Source: Chryseobacterium gleum
GTDB lineage: Bacteria; Bacteroidota; Bacteroidia; Flavobacteriales; Flavobacteriaceae
NCBI GenBank assembly: GCA_945881885.1
Contig: CAMCVI010000004.1
Location: forward strand, 62,001 to 126,000
Direction of reading: 5' to 3'
DNA: 64,000 bases
Shown: in pieces, positions 16,423 through 25,669 of the stretch
How the letters are laid out: each line of letters starts with the position of its first letter
How positions within the stretch are numbered: the stretch's first letter is position 1
Made by a program: the position numbers and the translations under genes
The notes under the pieces: generated by a model
Told to the model about the DNA's origin: nothing
Seen by the model: only the letters and a program-made list of their open reading frames with translations
The model's database searches: none

Positions 16423-17420
16423 TATTTCAAAAAGTAATTGGCATCAATTAATCGATTTCCTGATGCATCATGAACGGCATAATTGAAGCCACCTTGTATA
16501 CAATACGATCCATATTCTCCTTTTTTGTTTAGTGCAATAAATCCAACTTGAATATCTTTTAATTCTTTACCTCGATTTTTAGTTAGTTTTACAATTCGCA
16601 TTACCGCTTCTTCACAAGCTTTTTGAGGAGACAAACCTTGTCGCATTAATTCAACTACCAAATGGCATCCTGTAATCCGAATAACTTCTTCGCCGTGACC
16701 TGTAGCTGTGGCCGCTCCAATTTCATTATCAACATACAAACCAGCACCAATAATAGGAGAATCGCCAACTCGACCGTGCAATTTAAATGCCATGCCACTT
16801 GTAGTGCATGCTCCTGATAAATTACCGTTTGCATCTAAAGCAATCATTCCAATAGTGTCGTGGTTTTCTACATTAGCAATGGGTTTGTATTGACTGGTTT
16901 TTAGCCATTCTTTCCATTCTTTTTCAGAAGCTTCAACTAATAAATTTTCTTTTTTGAAACCTTGTGAAAGTGCAAATTGTAACGCTCCTTTTCCTACCAA
17001 CATTACGTGTGGTGTTTTTTCCATCACTGCTCTGGCGACAGAAATAGGATGTTTGATGTGTTCCAAACAAGCAACCGAGCCAATATTCGAAAATTCGTCC
17101 ATAATGCAAGCATCAAGGGTTACTTTTCCATCTCTATCAGGTCTACCACCATAGCCTACGCTGCGTTCATTTGGATCGCCTTCGGGAATTTTTACACCCG
17201 CTTCAACCGCATCCAAAGCACGACCATTTTTGCTTAAAATTTCCCAAGCCGTAGCATTTGCTTCAATTCCAAATCGCCATGTGGATAGCACAATTGGTTT
17301 TTGAACAGTTTTTAAGTCAACTTTATTTTCAAAAGTTTCATCGGTATCTTTGAAACTGGTAAGCGCTAATCCAGCAGTTGCTAAAGCGGTTTTCTTTAAA
17401 AAATTTCGTCTATTCGTCAT
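16422..17420 (-). CDS. N4-(beta-N-acetylglucosaminyl)-L-asparaginase (glycosylasparaginase)
   Basis: A 332-residue Ntn-hydrolase with a twin-arginine export signal, MTNRRNFLKKTALATAGLAL. The autocleavage site is visible as ENHDTIGMIALD: cleavage between D188 and T189 would free the nucleophilic Thr of the beta subunit. The substrate-binding segments GRVGDSPIIGAG and GATATGHGEEVIR are intact. The enzyme cleaves the GlcNAc-Asn bond of N-glycoproteins; a well-studied homologue comes from the flavobacterium Elizabethkingia meningoseptica. It lies 5 nt after the GH20 gene and overlaps cutC by 1 nt, so it belongs to the four-gene glycan operon. Confidence 0.95.
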   Translation of the reverse strand: MTNRRNFLKKTALATAGLALTSFKDTDETFENKVDLKTVQKPIVLSTWRFGIEANATAWEILSKNGRALDAVEAGVKIPEGDPNERSVGYGGRPDRDGKVTLDACIMDEFSNIGSVACLEHIKHPISVARAVMEKTPHVMLVGKGALQFALSQGFKKENLLVEASEKEWKEWLKTSQYKPIANVENHDTIGMIALDANGNLSGACTTSGMAFKLHGRVGDSPIIGAGLYVDNEIGAATATGHGEEVIRITGCHLVVELMRQGLSPQKACEEAVMRIVKLTKNRGKELKDIQVGFIALNKKGEYGSYCIQGGFNYAVHDASGNRLIDANYFLK

Positions 17421-17425
17421 CCTAT

Positions 17426-19006
17426 TTATTCTGTAAATGAAGTTTTTCTATAATTGATGTTGTTATTTTTAAGCCAATTTTTTTGTGCTTGCAAACGGGT
17501 TTTAAAATCAATAAAGTTTTCTGGATTTGCCGTTCCCCATAAAATTTCAGCTAGTGCAGACATTCTTGGCATAATCATATATTCAACCTGTTCTGGAGTA
17601 AGAATATATTCTGTCCAAACATTGGCCTGCGCGCCCAAAATATATTTTTGTTCTTCTAAATCAAGTTCTTTTGGCATTGGATTAAAATTATATACTTTCT
17701 CTAAAGAAGTAAATCCGCCAATGGCTAACGGTTCGTTTTCTGGTTTTCCTTGATAATAATCAAAATAACAATGCGAACCAGGCGTCATTACTACATAGTG
17801 TTTTTGCTTGGCAGCTGCAATTCCACCTTCAGTTCCGCGCCAACTCATAACGGCAGCGTTTGGAGCTAATCCGCCTTCCAGAATTTCATCCCAGCCAATA
17901 ATTTTTCGGCCTTTACTATTTAAAATTTTTTCAATGCGTTGGATAAAATAACTTTGTAATTCGTGTTCGTCTTTCAATCCTTTTTCTTTTATAATTTTTT
18001 GGCAATGCGCACAACTTTTCCATCGTGTTTTTGGACATTCATCACCTCCAATATGAATGTATTCAGAAGGAAATAAAGCCATTACTTCAGAAAGCACATT
18101 TTCTAAAAAAGTAAAGGTTTCCTCTTTTGGACAGTACACATCATCGAAAACACCCCATTTTTTCCCCACTTCAAAAGGTCCGCCTGTACAAGATAATTCT
18201 GGATAAGCTGCTAGTGCTGCTAGTGAATGACCAGGCATTTCGATTTCTGGTATAATTGTAATGTGTCTTTGTGAAGCGTAAGCAACTACTTCTTTAATTT
18301 CTTCTTGAGTGTAAAAACCACCATATTTTATAGTGTCAAATTTTTGATCGTCATAACGACCAATCATTGAACCATTTCTCCAAGCTCCAACCTCTGTTAG
18401 TTTCGGATATTTTTTTATTTCGATTCGCCAACCTTGATCTTCGGTTAAATGCCAATGAAAGATATTCATTTTATAATGTGCTAAATAATCAATGTATTTT
18501 TTGATAAATGAAATTGGGAAGTAATGTCTACAAACGTCAAGATGCATGCCTCGCCAAGCATATTTTGGCGCATCTGATATTTTGATCGAAGGGATTGTAA
18601 TTTCATTTTTTTTCTCAAATGGAACTATTTGCAATAACGTTTGGATGCCATAAAAAAGCCCATGTTTGGTAGGAGCGGAAATAATTATTTTCGAATCAGA
18701 AACCACTATTTTATATTGCTCTTTGTTGAAATTTTCAGTTTTAGGTTCATCTATAACCAATTGGATTGCTTGAGAATTGGTTTTAGAAGCAATTTTTAGG
18801 TTTAATCCTGTTTGAATTTGTAATGCTTCTTTTAAGTAATTAGCTTCAAATGAATATTCATTAGTTTGGATTAGTGTTTTTGCGGTAATATAAAAGTTAC
18901 CTTTTCCTACTATAATATTTTGTGGTTTTGGTAAGATTGCCATATTGTTTTGAGCGAAACTAAACGAGAATAGAAAAAATAATAGAAACGTATAGATTGT
19001 TTTCAT
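17426..19006 (-). CDS. Beta-N-acetylhexosaminidase, glycoside hydrolase family 20
   Basis: A 526-residue secreted enzyme with signal peptide MKTIYTFLLFFLFSFSFAQ. The GH20b domain (about 25-145) is followed by the catalytic barrel. The catalytic pair is D322-E323 in HIGGDECPKTRW; the HWHLTEDQGWRIEI and MPGHSLAALAAYPEL segments are also typical. It removes terminal beta-linked GlcNAc or GalNAc by substrate-assisted catalysis. First gene of the operon leading to glycosylasparaginase, CutC and beta-mannosidase. The terminator of hppA lies just upstream, so the operon should have its own promoter, but I found no clear TAnnTTTG. Confidence 0.95.
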   Translation of the reverse strand: MKTIYTFLLFFLFSFSFAQNNMAILPKPQNIIVGKGNFYITAKTLIQTNEYSFEANYLKEALQIQTGLNLKIASKTNSQAIQLVIDEPKTENFNKEQYKIVVSDSKIIISAPTKHGLFYGIQTLLQIVPFEKKNEITIPSIKISDAPKYAWRGMHLDVCRHYFPISFIKKYIDYLAHYKMNIFHWHLTEDQGWRIEIKKYPKLTEVGAWRNGSMIGRYDDQKFDTIKYGGFYTQEEIKEVVAYASQRHITIIPEIEMPGHSLAALAAYPELSCTGGPFEVGKKWGVFDDVYCPKEETFTFLENVLSEVMALFPSEYIHIGGDECPKTRWKSCAHCQKIIKEKGLKDEHELQSYFIQRIEKILNSKGRKIIGWDEILEGGLAPNAAVMSWRGTEGGIAAAKQKHYVVMTPGSHCYFDYYQGKPENEPLAIGGFTSLEKVYNFNPMPKELDLEEQKYILGAQANVWTEYILTPEQVEYMIMPRMSALAEILWGTANPENFIDFKTRLQAQKNWLKNNNINYRKTSFTE

Positions 19007-19051
19007 ATGTAATTATTTATTGTACAGGATAAATATACAAATTAATTGCAT

Positions 19052-19079
19052 AAAAAAAAGCCTCATTTCTGAGGCTTTC
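19052..19079 (-). terminator. Intrinsic terminator of hppA
   Basis: Stem AAAGCCTCA / TGAGGCTTT with a 4-nt loop. On the minus strand it is followed by T8. It lies 23 nt past the hppA stop and insulates the glycan operon from hppA. Confidence 0.88.
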
Positions 19080-19101
19080 ATTATTAATGTTGGAAAAAAA
19101 A

Positions 19102-21636
19102 CTATTTCAATCCTTCTACTTTAGCTTTTACTTCTTCTAGTGAACCTTCAAAAGTTTGCGTTTCAGATTTTCCATCTGTTGTTGAAGTTACAGTAGCTTT
19201 TGCTTTTCCGTTAACGTTTTTATCAGCGTCTTTAGAACAGCATAATTTTTCTCCTACTTTTGCTACAAATTTTCCATTAGCATCATAATGAGCCATGCAC
19301 ATTTCTTTTTCTTCAGCGGTACAACCTAGAGAATCGCACATTTTTGCACATGCTTCTTTGGTCATAGTAGCGCATTTTGTCATGTCGCATTTACCCATTT
19401 CTGAATTACCATCACCGGTCATTTTGATAATGGTGTATTTCATTTCTTTTTTGGTTCCTTCAGAATGTCCTCCCAAAATTGGAGCAATTACCAAACCAAT
19501 CAAACACGTTAATTTGATTAAGATGTTCATTGATGGTCCAGAAGTATCTTTAAATGGATCTCCAACAGTATCTCCAGTTACGGCAGCTTTGTGCGCATCA
19601 GAACCTTTGTATGTCATTTCTCCGTTGATTTCTACACCTGCTTCAAAAGATTTTTTAGCGTTGTCCCAAGCACCACCTGCGTTGTTTTGGAATACTGCCC
19701 AAAGTACACCTGAAACGGTAACTCCGGCCATATATCCACCTAACATTTCTGCAATTAATTGGTTGTTATCCGCATATACTAATTTTCCTAAAAGCACAAT
19801 TGCAATTGGGAAACCGATAGTTAAGATTCCTGGTAACATCATTTCGCGCAAAGCGGCTTTGGTAGAAATTTCTACACATTTACCATATTCTGGTTTGCCT
19901 GTTCCTTCCATAATTCCTGGAATTTCTTTGAACTGACGACGTACTTCGTACACCATATCCATTGCAGCTTTTCCAACAGAATTCATTGCTAATGCAGAGA
20001 AAACTACTGGAATCATTCCACCTATAAATAACATGGCTAATACTGGTGCTTTGAAAATATTAATTCCGTCAATTCCTGTAAACGTTACATAAGCAGCAAA
20101 CAAAGCTAAAGAGGTTAACGCAGCCGAAGCGATTGCGAATCCTTTTCCTGTTGCAGCTGTTGTATTTCCAACTGAATCTAAAATATCGGTACGTGTACGC
20201 ACTTCTTTAGGTAATTCACTCATTTCAGCAATACCACCTGCATTATCAGAAATTGGTCCGAAAGCATCAATGGCTAATTGCATAGCTGTTGTAGCCATCA
20301 TTGCCGAAGCCGCTAAAGCTACACCATAAAAACCTGCAAACGCATACGAAGACCAAATTGCCGCAGCAAATAAAATAACCGTTGGGAAAGTTGAGATCAT
20401 TCCCGTTGCCAAACCTGCAATTACGTTAGTTCCAGCACCTGTAGATGATTTTTGAACAATAGCCAAAACCGGTTTTGTTCCTAATCCTGTATAATATTCA
20501 GTTACTGATGAAATGGCTCCACCAACTATTAATCCAACAATCGTAGCATAGAAAACACGCATAGAAGAAATGTCTTTCAATCCTTCACCGTAAAATTCCA
20601 TTTTCATAGTTGTTGGTAACATATATTCTACTAAAAAGTAACATGCAATTAAAGTCAGTCCAATAGAAACCCAGTTTCCAACGTTTAATGCTTTTTGTAC
20701 TTGTGCTTCCTTAGCATCATCACTTGAAATTTTAACTAACATGGTTCCGATGATAGAAAATAAAATTCCAAAACCAGCAATTGCCATTGGCAATAAAATA
20801 GGTCCGATTCCGCCAAAAGCATCATCAATTTTACCACCCATATCTTTAATTACGTAATTTCCTAAAACCATAGCTGCTAAAACCGTTGCTACATAAGAAC
20901 CAAATAAATCGGCACCCATTCCTGCTACGTCACCTACGTTATCACCCACGTTATCTGCAATTGTCGCAGGATTACGAGGGTCATCTTCTGGAATACCAGC
21001 TTCCACTTTTCCTACTAAATCGGCACCTACATCGGCAGCTTTGGTATAAATACCTCCACCAACACGAGCAAATAAGGCTATCGATTCAGCTCCTAAAGAA
21101 AATCCAGCTAATGTTTCTAAAACAATAGTCATGTCTTCTGTAGAAGTCCAAACCCCATTCATAAAATATCTAAAAAATAAGATAAAAAATCCTGTTAACC
21201 CTAAAACTGCTAAACCAGCAACACCTAATCCCATTACCGTTCCACCACCAAAAGAAACTTTTAGGGCTTGAGGCAAACTTGTACGAGCCGCTTGAGTTGT
21301 ACGAACATTTGTTTTGGTTGCTATTTTCATTCCCATATTTCCTGCTAAAGCAGAGAAAAATGCGCCAAAAATAAAGGCAATTACGATTAGCCAATGTGTG
21401 GTTGGAACGAAAAAAGAAATGGCTCCAAGAACTATACTTGCGCCTATAACAAAAAAGGTTAATAATTTGTATTCTGCTTTTAAAAAAGCTAATGCACCTT
21501 CATAGATGTAATCTGAAATTTCTTTCATTTTACCGTCTCCTGCATCTTGTTTTAATACCCATGTGCGTTTAATTGCCATAAAAAGCAATCCTATAATTGC
21601 CATAACAATTGGCAAGTAAATCATAAAATCATTCAT
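19102..21636 (-). CDS. hppA: Membrane-bound, ion-pumping pyrophosphatase with Cys-rich C-terminal extension
   Basis: An 844-residue M-PPase that couples PPi hydrolysis to Na+ or H+ export. Substrate-binding motifs are intact: DVGADLVGKVEAGIPEDD and NVGDNVGDVAGMGADLF. GNTTAATGKGFAIASA carries Ala where K+-independent enzymes have Lys, which predicts a K+-dependent enzyme; the SLGAESIALF region suits the Na+-pumping type. The membrane core ends near residue 720. The remaining 120 residues are unusual for the family: eight cysteines lie at about 749-799 (MGKCDMTKCATMTKEAC and others), followed by a Lys/Thr/Glu-rich tail. M-PPase C-termini face outward, so this tail is probably periplasmic. Monocistronic, with its own terminator. 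Confidence 0.95.
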   Translation of the reverse strand: MNDFMIYLPIVMAIIGLLFMAIKRTWVLKQDAGDGKMKEISDYIYEGALAFLKAEYKLLTFFVIGASIVLGAISFFVPTTHWLIVIAFIFGAFFSALAGNMGMKIATKTNVRTTQAARTSLPQALKVSFGGGTVMGLGVAGLAVLGLTGFFILFFRYFMNGVWTSTEDMTIVLETLAGFSLGAESIALFARVGGGIYTKAADVGADLVGKVEAGIPEDDPRNPATIADNVGDNVGDVAGMGADLFGSYVATVLAAMVLGNYVIKDMGGKIDDAFGGIGPILLPMAIAGFGILFSIIGTMLVKISSDDAKEAQVQKALNVGNWVSIGLTLIACYFLVEYMLPTTMKMEFYGEGLKDISSMRVFYATIVGLIVGGAISSVTEYYTGLGTKPVLAIVQKSSTGAGTNVIAGLATGMISTFPTVILFAAAIWSSYAFAGFYGVALAASAMMATTAMQLAIDAFGPISDNAGGIAEMSELPKEVRTRTDILDSVGNTTAATGKGFAIASAALTSLALFAAYVTFTGIDGINIFKAPVLAMLFIGGMIPVVFSALAMNSVGKAAMDMVYEVRRQFKEIPGIMEGTGKPEYGKCVEISTKAALREMMLPGILTIGFPIAIVLLGKLVYADNNQLIAEMLGGYMAGVTVSGVLWAVFQNNAGGAWDNAKKSFEAGVEINGEMTYKGSDAHKAAVTGDTVGDPFKDTSGPSMNILIKLTCLIGLVIAPILGGHSEGTKKEMKYTIIKMTGDGNSEMGKCDMTKCATMTKEACAKMCDSLGCTAEEKEMCMAHYDANGKFVAKVGEKLCCSKDADKNVNGKAKATVTSTTDGKSETQTFEGSLEEVKAKVEGLK

Positions 21637-21673
21637 AGTTTCTTGTAAAAAGTTAATTTTAAATTTAATCGAG

Positions 21674-21681
21674 CAAAATTA
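21674..21681 (-). promoter_or_regulatory. Promoter -7 element for hppA
   Basis: The minus strand reads TAATTTTG, matching TAnnTTTG, 38 nt before the hppA ATG and immediately past the terminator of the ppa remnant. No clear -33 TTG is present. Confidence 0.5.
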
Positions 21682-21684
21682 AAC

Positions 21685-21721
21685 AAAAAAGGCAATTATT
21701 CTAACGATAATTGCCTTTTTT
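21685..21721 (-). terminator. Terminator downstream of the ppa remnant
   Basis: Inverted repeat AAGGCAATTAT / ATAATTGCCTT with a 7-nt loop and a T-run on the minus strand, 20 nt after the stop of the decayed ppa gene. The terminator survives although the gene has been lost. Confidence 0.82.
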
Positions 21722-21740
21722 ACTAAAATTAGGAAAATTT

Positions 21741-21899
21741 TTATTTTATGTTAAATAATCCCTCTGTTTTATTTTCTATATTTTCAAAACCTTTTGTATA
21801 TTCTTTAATCATGTTTTGAGCTTCTTTTATGTCTCTCCAGCCTTCTAAATCCAATATTTTGTTTTCTAAATCTTTGTATTCTTGAAAGAAGTATTCATG
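21741..21899 (-). pseudogene. ppa: C-terminal remnant of a soluble inorganic pyrophosphatase gene
   Basis: Too short for the ORF track. The minus strand encodes 52 residues and a stop: HEYFFQEYKDLENK, LDLEGWRDIKEAQNMIKEY and a short tail. This lines up with the end of class I soluble pyrophosphatases (E. coli: [20 protein letters not shown]...). Immediately upstream, the same frame has a TGA, and none of the three frames up to 22032 continues the protein, so the catalytic Asp/Glu/Lys residues are gone. It is flanked by an 11-T tract at 21910-21920 on the broken side and its own terminator on the other. It lies directly upstream of hppA, which does the same chemistry at the membrane. I infer a deletion remnant; an intact ppa may exist elsewhere in the genome. 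Confidence 0.78.
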
Positions 21900-22032
21900 T
21901 CAGTTTAAATTTTTTTTTTTGACGGAAAAGTTAGAAAAAAGATAGAAGATTTTGAGGCCTGCATTTGATTTTTTATATTGTTGATTTTGTAGTAATATAA
22001 ATACATCAATGAAGTTCCTTTTGCCTTTTAAT

Positions 22033-24513
22033 TTAAAAATAAAAACCAAAACCTACCCGTATTGTAAATTTTCTGGCATCGGGAATATTAAAATAACTGC
22101 CTCGCCAAGCTGCATCAATTCGCATTACTTTAAATATATTACCTATACCTGCAGAATATTCAAAATAGCCATCTACTGGCGCTTGATAGTTTTGTCCGGA
22201 GGCATTAACCGCTTTGTTTTCATTTGAAACAGAACCATAAACGGCTTTTGTACCAATAATTTCTCTCCAATTTAATTTTCTTAATAGTGGCACTCTTGAA
22301 AATAATTTACCATTAAAATTATGTTCCAAATGAAGTGAAGTATATTGATCGGCTACGAAATCGTAATAATTTAATAAATTGTAGGTGTTGTCGATAATAA
22401 AAAAAGATTGGTTCCCAGGAATAATTCCCATTAAAGACAAAGGTACTGTTCCAAAGGTTTTACCAACTTCTAAAGTAGTAAATAGTCGGCCAAATCCGCC
22501 AATTAATATAGGCTGACGATAAAACATTTGTAACTTGGAATAACTGAAGTCGCTATTTAAAACCCCTTTTAAACCTTGAGAATAGCTAACAAAAATTCTT
22601 GGATAATTTAAATCTACCTCTATTCGGTCCACACCATAACCAATCATTTTTCGATTTGGCGTATAGTTGACTAAAAAATTCACTTCAGATTGGGTAATTT
22701 TATTTGCCGTTCGACTAAATGTGTCATCCGTAAAATAATCTAATTTGAATTCGGAAGAAGCAGAAGATAAAGTTCGATAAGAAAAACTACTTTCGAAAAC
22801 CAAATTTTTAACAGGCTCTATTTCAAAACCTAAATTAGTTAAATTGACATTAGTTAATTTGTTGTTTGTACCACTTGAAAAGAAGGAAGAGGAGGCAAAA
22901 CTTCGTCCTAATACATCATTAGAAGTGGTTAAGCTTACGCCAATTTGTTCTACATCTCTTCGGTTTCCAAATGAGGCAATAAATCGATTTTTTTTATCCA
23001 ACATTAAGCGGGCATTGATACCGTATTTTATTTTTTGGTCTTTAAAACCGTAAGCGGTGTACCCTTGAATACGCCAAGGATCATTGGTGCCAAAGTAAGT
23101 TCTTCCACCTAATCTAATACGTTGTCCTTCTACATCATTATATCCAAAAGTGGAGAAAACGGGGCCAATATCAAATTTTCCAACTTGTATGTAACCACTT
23201 CCTAAAATAGAAACAATATTGTAAAAACGTTTAATTTTTGGAACCGTTTTTAAAGTGTCTAGCATCTCATAAATCCCTTTTTCATTAGAATTTAAACTTT
23301 CAAATCTATTTTCTTCCCAATATTCTTCTGCTTTAGTATATGCTTCTTTATTGAACGTGTTTACTTCTTCACGGTAAAATTTATCGTCTTTTTCGCGGTT
23401 GAATTCATGATTTTTAAACATGGTAGTTCGTTTGCCATACATGCCATTTGATCCTTCTTTTTTTGTAAGGGCAAAATCTGTCATCATGTGATCTCGTTTC
23501 AATAAAAAAACCGAATCGTTAAGTACATCAAATTCTTGTTCAATATAAATATCTCTTACCCAGTTTATGTTGGCACTTTTGCTGGCTTCCATATTGATGC
23601 TTTTGATGGCAAAAGTGGAATCGTTTACCCAAAAATCACCCTTAAAAGTCAATTCGTTTTTCCGTCTGGGGTAATATACAATGTTATAGCACCATTTTTT
23701 ATCAATAAAAGTACTATCGGCTAAAACATAATTATATACTTGAATTCCTGTTCGAGATATCGGACTTACAAAATCTTTATCGAAAAATTTTAAATAATTA
23801 TTATATATGTCATAATCGGCATATAAATCTTTTAAAAAGGCATTTACACCATCATTATTTGCGTTTCCAAAACCTGAATATTTATTGGCTTCTAATACGT
23901 TTTTTGTTCTATTTTTCAGATTGTCTCCGTATACTTTACTTTTGGTTTCGTTGATGAAAATAGGTAAGAAATTTTTACCAGTAATGGAAGAAGTGTCAAC
24001 GTGTTGAAAAATAAATTCTACATTTTTGAAGATTTTATTTTTCATAAATGTACTATCTATTGAATTGATGTCAAATTCAATTTTTTCATATTTATCCAAT
24101 TCATACTGATTGAATTGACGCAAACCATTTTTCTTTTTTCTTTCCCAAATTTTTCTAAGAATATCTATTGCTGGGTTGTTTTTTTTTGAAGTTTTTCCGC
24201 CGTAAACTTTAACTTCGGCAATTTCGTTTGCGTTTTCTAAAATAATTTTTAGATCATAATTAAAGGTTCCTGAAAGTGCTATTTCTCTATCTTTATAGCC
24301 TACAAATGAGATAATTAATGTAGGATATGTTTTTTTTGATTCCAGATAAAATTTACCATTTTCGTTGGCAATTATTCCTTCTGCGGAATTTTTAAAAGCC
24401 ACAGTTGCATAAGAAACAGGTTGTTTGGCATCATCTAAAATGACGCCACTTACTTTAGTTTGGGCAAAAGAAAGCGTTGCAACTAATAAAATTAGGTTTA
24501 GTAGGTTCTTCAT
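22033..24513 (-). CDS. DUF5686 / carboxypeptidase-regulatory-like outer membrane protein
   Basis: An 826-residue protein with signal peptide MKNLLNLILLVATLSFA. An N-terminal carboxypeptidase-regulatory-like domain (about 20-105, VSGVILDDAKQPVSYATVAF) is followed by a long region ending in aromatic-rich barrel strands (AWRGSYFNIPDARKFTIRVGFGFYF). This is the architecture of the Bacteroidota DUF5686 family, thought to be outer membrane proteins of unknown function. Isolated gene, bounded by the terminator of pdhB upstream and the ppa remnant downstream. Confidence 0.85.
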   Translation of the reverse strand: MKNLLNLILLVATLSFAQTKVSGVILDDAKQPVSYATVAFKNSAEGIIANENGKFYLESKKTYPTLIISFVGYKDREIALSGTFNYDLKIILENANEIAEVKVYGGKTSKKNNPAIDILRKIWERKKKNGLRQFNQYELDKYEKIEFDINSIDSTFMKNKIFKNVEFIFQHVDTSSITGKNFLPIFINETKSKVYGDNLKNRTKNVLEANKYSGFGNANNDGVNAFLKDLYADYDIYNNYLKFFDKDFVSPISRTGIQVYNYVLADSTFIDKKWCYNIVYYPRRKNELTFKGDFWVNDSTFAIKSINMEASKSANINWVRDIYIEQEFDVLNDSVFLLKRDHMMTDFALTKKEGSNGMYGKRTTMFKNHEFNREKDDKFYREEVNTFNKEAYTKAEEYWEENRFESLNSNEKGIYEMLDTLKTVPKIKRFYNIVSILGSGYIQVGKFDIGPVFSTFGYNDVEGQRIRLGGRTYFGTNDPWRIQGYTAYGFKDQKIKYGINARLMLDKKNRFIASFGNRRDVEQIGVSLTTSNDVLGRSFASSSFFSSGTNNKLTNVNLTNLGFEIEPVKNLVFESSFSYRTLSSASSEFKLDYFTDDTFSRTANKITQSEVNFLVNYTPNRKMIGYGVDRIEVDLNYPRIFVSYSQGLKGVLNSDFSYSKLQMFYRQPILIGGFGRLFTTLEVGKTFGTVPLSLMGIIPGNQSFFIIDNTYNLLNYYDFVADQYTSLHLEHNFNGKLFSRVPLLRKLNWREIIGTKAVYGSVSNENKAVNASGQNYQAPVDGYFEYSAGIGNIFKVMRIDAAWRGSYFNIPDARKFTIRVGFGFYF

Positions 24514-24526
24514 TTGGGTAATTAAT

Positions 24527-24553
24527 AAAAAAAATCCCGATACTATCGGGATT
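24527..24553 (-). terminator. Intrinsic terminator of pdhB
   Basis: Stem AATCCCGA / TCGGGATT with a 5-nt loop. On the minus strand it is followed by T8. It lies about 110 nt beyond the pdhB stop, past a heptamer array. Confidence 0.82.
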
Positions 24554-24616
24554 CAAATATACTTTATTTTCTATAAGTAGACAAATTGAAAAAAATAGAT
24601 TTTGATTATTTTTAAA

Positions 24617-24669
24617 AAATTTAAAATTTAAAATCTAAATTATCTAACCATCTAATTGTCTAATTTATC
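24617..24669. repeat. Heptamer array after pdhB
   Basis: Degenerate 7-base units AAATTTA, AAATTTA, AAATCTA, AATTATC, then 8- and 9-base variants (TAACCATC, TAATTGTC, TAATTTATC). The array runs into the pdhB stop codon. Part of the window-wide heptamer family. Confidence 0.65.
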
Positions 24670-25642
24670 TATACATTACTTTTTTAACCGCATTTACTAC
24701 ATCATTACTATTTGGCAACCATTCTTTTAATAAAGTTGGTGCGTATGGAGCAGGAGTATCGGCAGTTGTAATTCGTTGAATTGGCGCATCTAAATAATCA
24801 AAAGCACGTTCTTGTACCATATATGTAATTTCTGAAGCTACAGACGCAAACGGCCATGCTTCTTCTAAAACGACTAATCTATTTGTTTTTTTAACTGAAT
24901 TGATAATACAGTCGTAATCCATTGGGCGAACGGTTCTTAAATCGATAATTTCACAAGAAATACCTGCTGCAGCTAATTCTTCAGCTGCTATAAATGCTTC
25001 TTTTATGATTTTACCAAACGACACGATAGTTACGTCTGTTCCTTCGCGTTTTATATCTGCTACACCTAATGGAATAATGTAATCACCTTCAGGAACTTCT
25101 CCTTTATCACCATACATTTGTTCTGATTCCATGAAAATAACAGGGTCGTTATCACGAATGGCAGCTTTTAACAAACCTTTTGCGTCATAAACGGTACTTG
25201 GAACAACTACTTTTAAACCAGGAGTGTTGGCAAACCAGTTTTCAAAAGCTTGTGAGTGTGTTGCACCTAATTGTCCTGCAGAAGCTGTTGGTCCACGAAA
25301 AACCATTGGCATAGGAAATTGTCCAGCCGACATCTGACGCATTTTTGCAGCATTATTTATAATTTGATCAATTCCTACTAAAGAGAAATTGAATGTCATG
25401 TATTCTACAATCGGGCGACATCCGTTCATGGCTGAACCTACTGCAATACCTGCAAAACCTAATTCTGCAATTGGTGTATCAATTACTCTTTTTGGTCCAA
25501 ATTCATCAAGCATACCTTTTGAAGCTTTATAAGCCCCATTATATTCAGCAACTTCTTCACCCATTAAATACACCGTTTCATCACGACGCATTTCTTCGCT
25601 CATGGCTTCACAAATAGCTTCTCTAAACTGTATTGTTCTCAT
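24665..25642 (-). CDS. pdhB: Pyruvate dehydrogenase E1 component, beta subunit
   Basis: A 325-residue protein beginning MRTIQFREAICEAMSEEMRRD with the transketolase-like pyrimidine-binding domain (GEEVAEYNGAYKASKGMLDEFG) and the C-terminal transketolase domain (RLVVLEEAWPFASVASEI). With the alpha subunit it decarboxylates pyruvate, using thiamine diphosphate, and feeds acetyl groups to E2. The alpha subunit gene is not in the window, so the E1 heterotetramer is encoded at two loci. Monocistronic, divergent from etfBA, with a -7 element upstream and a heptamer array plus terminator downstream. Confidence 0.95.
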   Translation of the reverse strand: MRTIQFREAICEAMSEEMRRDETVYLMGEEVAEYNGAYKASKGMLDEFGPKRVIDTPIAELGFAGIAVGSAMNGCRPIVEYMTFNFSLVGIDQIINNAAKMRQMSAGQFPMPMVFRGPTASAGQLGATHSQAFENWFANTPGLKVVVPSTVYDAKGLLKAAIRDNDPVIFMESEQMYGDKGEVPEGDYIIPLGVADIKREGTDVTIVSFGKIIKEAFIAAEELAAAGISCEIIDLRTVRPMDYDCIINSVKKTNRLVVLEEAWPFASVASEITYMVQERAFDYLDAPIQRITTADTPAPYAPTLLKEWLPNSNDVVNAVKKVMYR

Positions 25643-25669
25643 AAAATAATTCTAAAACTTAGTGAAGGG

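Noticed and set aside
19295-19936. 213-residue plus-strand ORF opposite hppA
   Set aside because: It is the antisense shadow of the highly conserved pyrophosphatase gene; its protein has no recognisable domain and no promoter or ribosome binding site.
21910-21920. Run of 11 T as an assembly error causing the ppa truncation
   Set aside because: No reading frame beyond the run resumes a pyrophosphatase protein, so a homopolymer miscount alone cannot explain the loss.
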